A stretch of DNA of 15,398 nt from Oscillospiraceae bacterium (lineage in GTDB: Bacteria > Bacillota > Clostridia > Oscillospirales > Ruminococcaceae): positions 1-15,398 of the forward strand of contig JAAWBP010000007.1 of the NCBI GenBank assembly GCA_022792755.1. Direction: 5' to 3'. Positions 14,095-15,398 of this stretch are shown here, piece after piece. Under the pieces are notes generated by a model. That model was not told the origin of the DNA, made no database searches, and worked only from the letters and a program-made list of their open reading frames with translations. The first letter of the stretch is position 1. Each line of letters begins with the position of its first letter. The translations under genes and the position numbers were made by a program.

Positions 14095-14445
14095 TCAAAA
14101 AAGCGGTTCCGCGCGTTTCAGGCGAAACAGGTGGATCTCCTTTCCCCGTTCGCGGGCATATCTAAGGGTATAGGCCGTGCCGGTGGAAGCGCCGTCCCAA
14201 AACGCAAATAAAACGTCGCAGGCATCGACGATCAGCCGGTTGCGCACCAAAGGCGCTTTTTTTCCGTACCGCCGGTAATCCGGCAAAAAAACCTTCAGCG
14301 GGATTTCATGGATATCAGCGTATTCCGCCGCCAGTGCATCTACCCCTCTGGCGCCTCCGGAAATAATTTCACTGACATCCTCCGGAAGGAATTGTTCCAG
14401 CCGGAGATTTCTGATCCCCCGAGAGCCGATAATCGCCGTTTTCAT
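14095..14445 (-). CDS. SLOG-fold (DUF2493/YspA-like) nucleotide-binding protein
   Basis: A 116-residue single-domain Rossmann-like protein of the SLOG group, which binds nucleotide-derived ligands. It opens with MKTAIIGSRGIRN, has the signature IISGGARGVDALAAEYA (as in DprA and LOG proteins), then FLPDYRRYGKKAPLVRNRLIVDACDVLFAFWDGASTGTAYTLRYARERGKEIHLF, as in DUF2493. Its function is not known; relatives are proposed nucleotide sensors or processing enzymes. The ATG at 14445 is where the family begins but has only a poor ribosome site (GGGGAA, far upstream). An in-frame TTG at 14487 with GGGGAGG close upstream would add 14 residues, HLPHRPRTGERLL in character, and cannot be ruled out. It converges with the lipoprotein gene; no clear promoter was found. 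Confidence 0.85.
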   Translation of the reverse strand: MKTAIIGSRGIRNLRLEQFLPEDVSEIISGGARGVDALAAEYADIHEIPLKVFLPDYRRYGKKAPLVRNRLIVDACDVLFAFWDGASTGTAYTLRYARERGKEIHLFRLKRAEPLF

Positions 14446-14489
14446 AAGCAGCCGTTCCCCGGTACGAGGACGATGCGGGAGATGCAATA

Positions 14490-14776
14490 GTCCTCCCCGC
14501 CCAGTACCGCTCCTTTCTTCGTGTTTTTACCCAACTGTTCCTCTGACAAAATTCTGCTGTTCTCTCACGCCGATTACAATTTACCAGAAACCCGGTGCGA
14601 AGCCTGTCGAAAAATCCAGCCGCAGACAGGGAGTGCTTTTGAAAATCCCGCCTTGGGAACCACGTTTATTCCAATGTGTATCAGAACGAAGTGGCAGATT
14701 TTGGTCTGTTTTACTTATTATAACAGTTTTTCATTGAAAAGTACATCGTTTCTTGCATAAAGCCGCCGCTTGGCTG
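14490..14776. other. Intergenic region without a convincing gene
   Basis: Part of a nearly 700-base gap between the SLOG gene and thrS. Open frames here lack ribosome sites and have unconvincing composition. It may hold the SLOG promoter: on the minus strand a weak TTGTAA with a poor CAGAAT 17 bases on. No repeat or tRNA is seen. Confidence 0.5.
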
Positions 14777-14804
14777 TTGACATTTTGAAAAACGGTGTTA
14801 TCAT
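14777..14804 (+). promoter_or_regulatory. Sigma-A promoter of the thrS T-box leader
   Basis: TTGACA (14777-14782), 16-base spacer, TATCAT (14799-14804). Transcription starts near 14811, giving a leader of about 330 bases before thrS. Confidence 0.82.
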
Positions 14805-14810
14805 AATAGA

Positions 14811-15068
14811 GTATAGGAAAAAGCGTGGAAGAGGGCACGGCAGTCCTTCCCTCCGCCAGAGAGTGCCGCCTTGTGCTGTGAGCGGCGCCGGAACGGGAAT
14901 TTCTGTCACCGCCTCGGAGTGCGCGGCAACCGGATTTTTCCGGCACAACCGCGACGGAGTGACAGCCCCTCCGTTATCAAAGGCTGCAAGCCGACAGATT
15001 TTTCTGTAAGTTGGGTGGAACCGTGGAGCTGATTGCCCCATCCCAAATCATTGGGATGGGGCATTTTT
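14811..15068 (+). promoter_or_regulatory. T-box riboswitch, threonine-specific, of thrS
   Basis: The leader senses uncharged tRNA-Thr and allows read-through into thrS. Stem I contains CCAGAGAGTGCC and a distal loop with GTGCTGTGAG, and returns through GTCACCGCCTCGGAGTG. The ACC at 14908-14910, followed by a purine, is the likely specifier codon for threonine. The T-box sequence AAGTTGGGTGGAACCGTGGAG (15008-15028) carries TGGA, which pairs with a tRNA ending UCCA, as expected for tRNA-Thr with a U discriminator. A terminator follows at 15035-15068. Helical details between the landmarks were not solved. Confidence 0.95.
15035..15068 (+). terminator. T-box terminator hairpin
   Basis: A 12-bp perfect stem (GCCCCATCCCAA with its complement) with loop ATCA, followed by ATTTTTG. 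This is the off-state of the thrS T-box; the T-box sequence upstream would form the competing antiterminator. Confidence 0.95.
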
Positions 15069-15142
15069 GTATCCATCTGCAATCGGCAGGCTGATTCTCC
15101 CAATTAAAAGCGATAACCCTGTGAAAGGAAGGAAGAAAGAAA

Positions 15143-15398
15143 ATGATTCAGGTTACACTCAAAGGCGGCGTTGTCAAAGAGTTTGAAGCTGGCATCACCC
15201 CCGCCGAAGTCGCCAAAGAAATCGGCATGGGGCTTTACAAGGCCGTCTGCGCCGCAAAAATCAACGGGGAGGCCGCCGACCTGCGGACTCCGCTGACGGA
15301 AAACTGCACCTTGGAACTCTGTTCCTTCGATTCCCCGGAAGGGAAGCATGCCTATTGGCACACCAGCGCGCATATTCTGGCCCAGGCGGTCCAGCACC
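15143..15398 (+). CDS. thrS: Threonine--tRNA ligase, N-terminal part
   Basis: Charges tRNA-Thr with threonine in the cytoplasm. The first 85 residues are present and the rest lies beyond the window. They form the TGS domain (MIQVTLKGGVVKEFEAGIT, AAKINGEAADLRTPL, CTLELCSFDSPEGKHAYWH) and the start of the editing domain, with HTSAHILAQAV matching the conserved HxxxH motif of the ThrRS editing site. The ATG at 15143 follows AAGGAAGG with a slightly long gap of about 11 bases. The threonine T-box leader directly upstream supports the assignment. Confidence 0.96.
   Translation, partial: MIQVTLKGGVVKEFEAGITPAEVAKEIGMGLYKAVCAAKINGEAADLRTPLTENCTLELCSFDSPEGKHAYWHTSAHILAQAVQH

Noticed and set aside
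14521..14760. 79-codon plus-strand open frame before thrS
   Set aside because: No ribosome site, no recognisable motif, and its 3' end reaches almost to the thrS promoter; probably chance.

Overview
The window looks like chromosome of an endospore-forming, GC-rich member of the class Clostridia. An Oscillospiraceae/Ruminococcaceae-like organism is the best guess, but it is an inference. The evidence is a mother-cell sporulation sigma factor (SigK), a threonine T-box leader, strong A/G-rich ribosome binding sites, near-consensus sigma-A promoters with 16-17 bp spacers, and many hairpin terminators. I see no phage, insertion sequence, CRISPR array, rRNA or tRNA gene.

Layout. (1) 1-572, minus: sigK, 3' end outside the window, preceded by a sporulation-type -10 element. 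(2) 754-2106, minus: an NCS2/AzgA-type purine permease. Its promoter lies about 260 bp upstream and the leader between them can fold into a closed, branched RNA followed by a terminator-like hairpin. (3) 2605-8818: three glycoside hydrolases with no visible export signal. They are a GH120-type beta-xylosidase (plus), a GH29 alpha-L-fucosidase (minus) and a GH3 beta-glycosidase (plus). The GH29 and GH3 genes are divergent and share a control region with a LacI-type palindrome. (4) 8893-10372: a small SemiSWEET/PQ-loop-like membrane protein and an AEC-family transporter, divergent from two strong facing promoters. (5) 10576-13974, plus: a membrane-anchored glycerophosphodiester phosphodiesterase, a DUF6514-like small protein, an unrecognised 223-residue protein, and a lipoprotein with two fibronectin III domains and a transglutaminase-like domain. 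(6) 14095-14445, minus: a SLOG/DUF2493 nucleotide-binding-fold protein. (7) 14777-15398, plus: promoter, T-box leader and start of thrS.

How the genes fit together. The three hydrolases probably trim short imported oligosaccharides in the cytoplasm by removing xylose, fucose and beta-linked glucose or xylose. Fucosylated xyloglucan fragments or plant N-glycan pieces would need that combination, but no transporter or regulator for them is in view. The remaining genes look like single-gene units, most with their own promoter or terminator.

The least explained elements are the structured leader before the purine permease and the 223-residue protein at 11977-12648.
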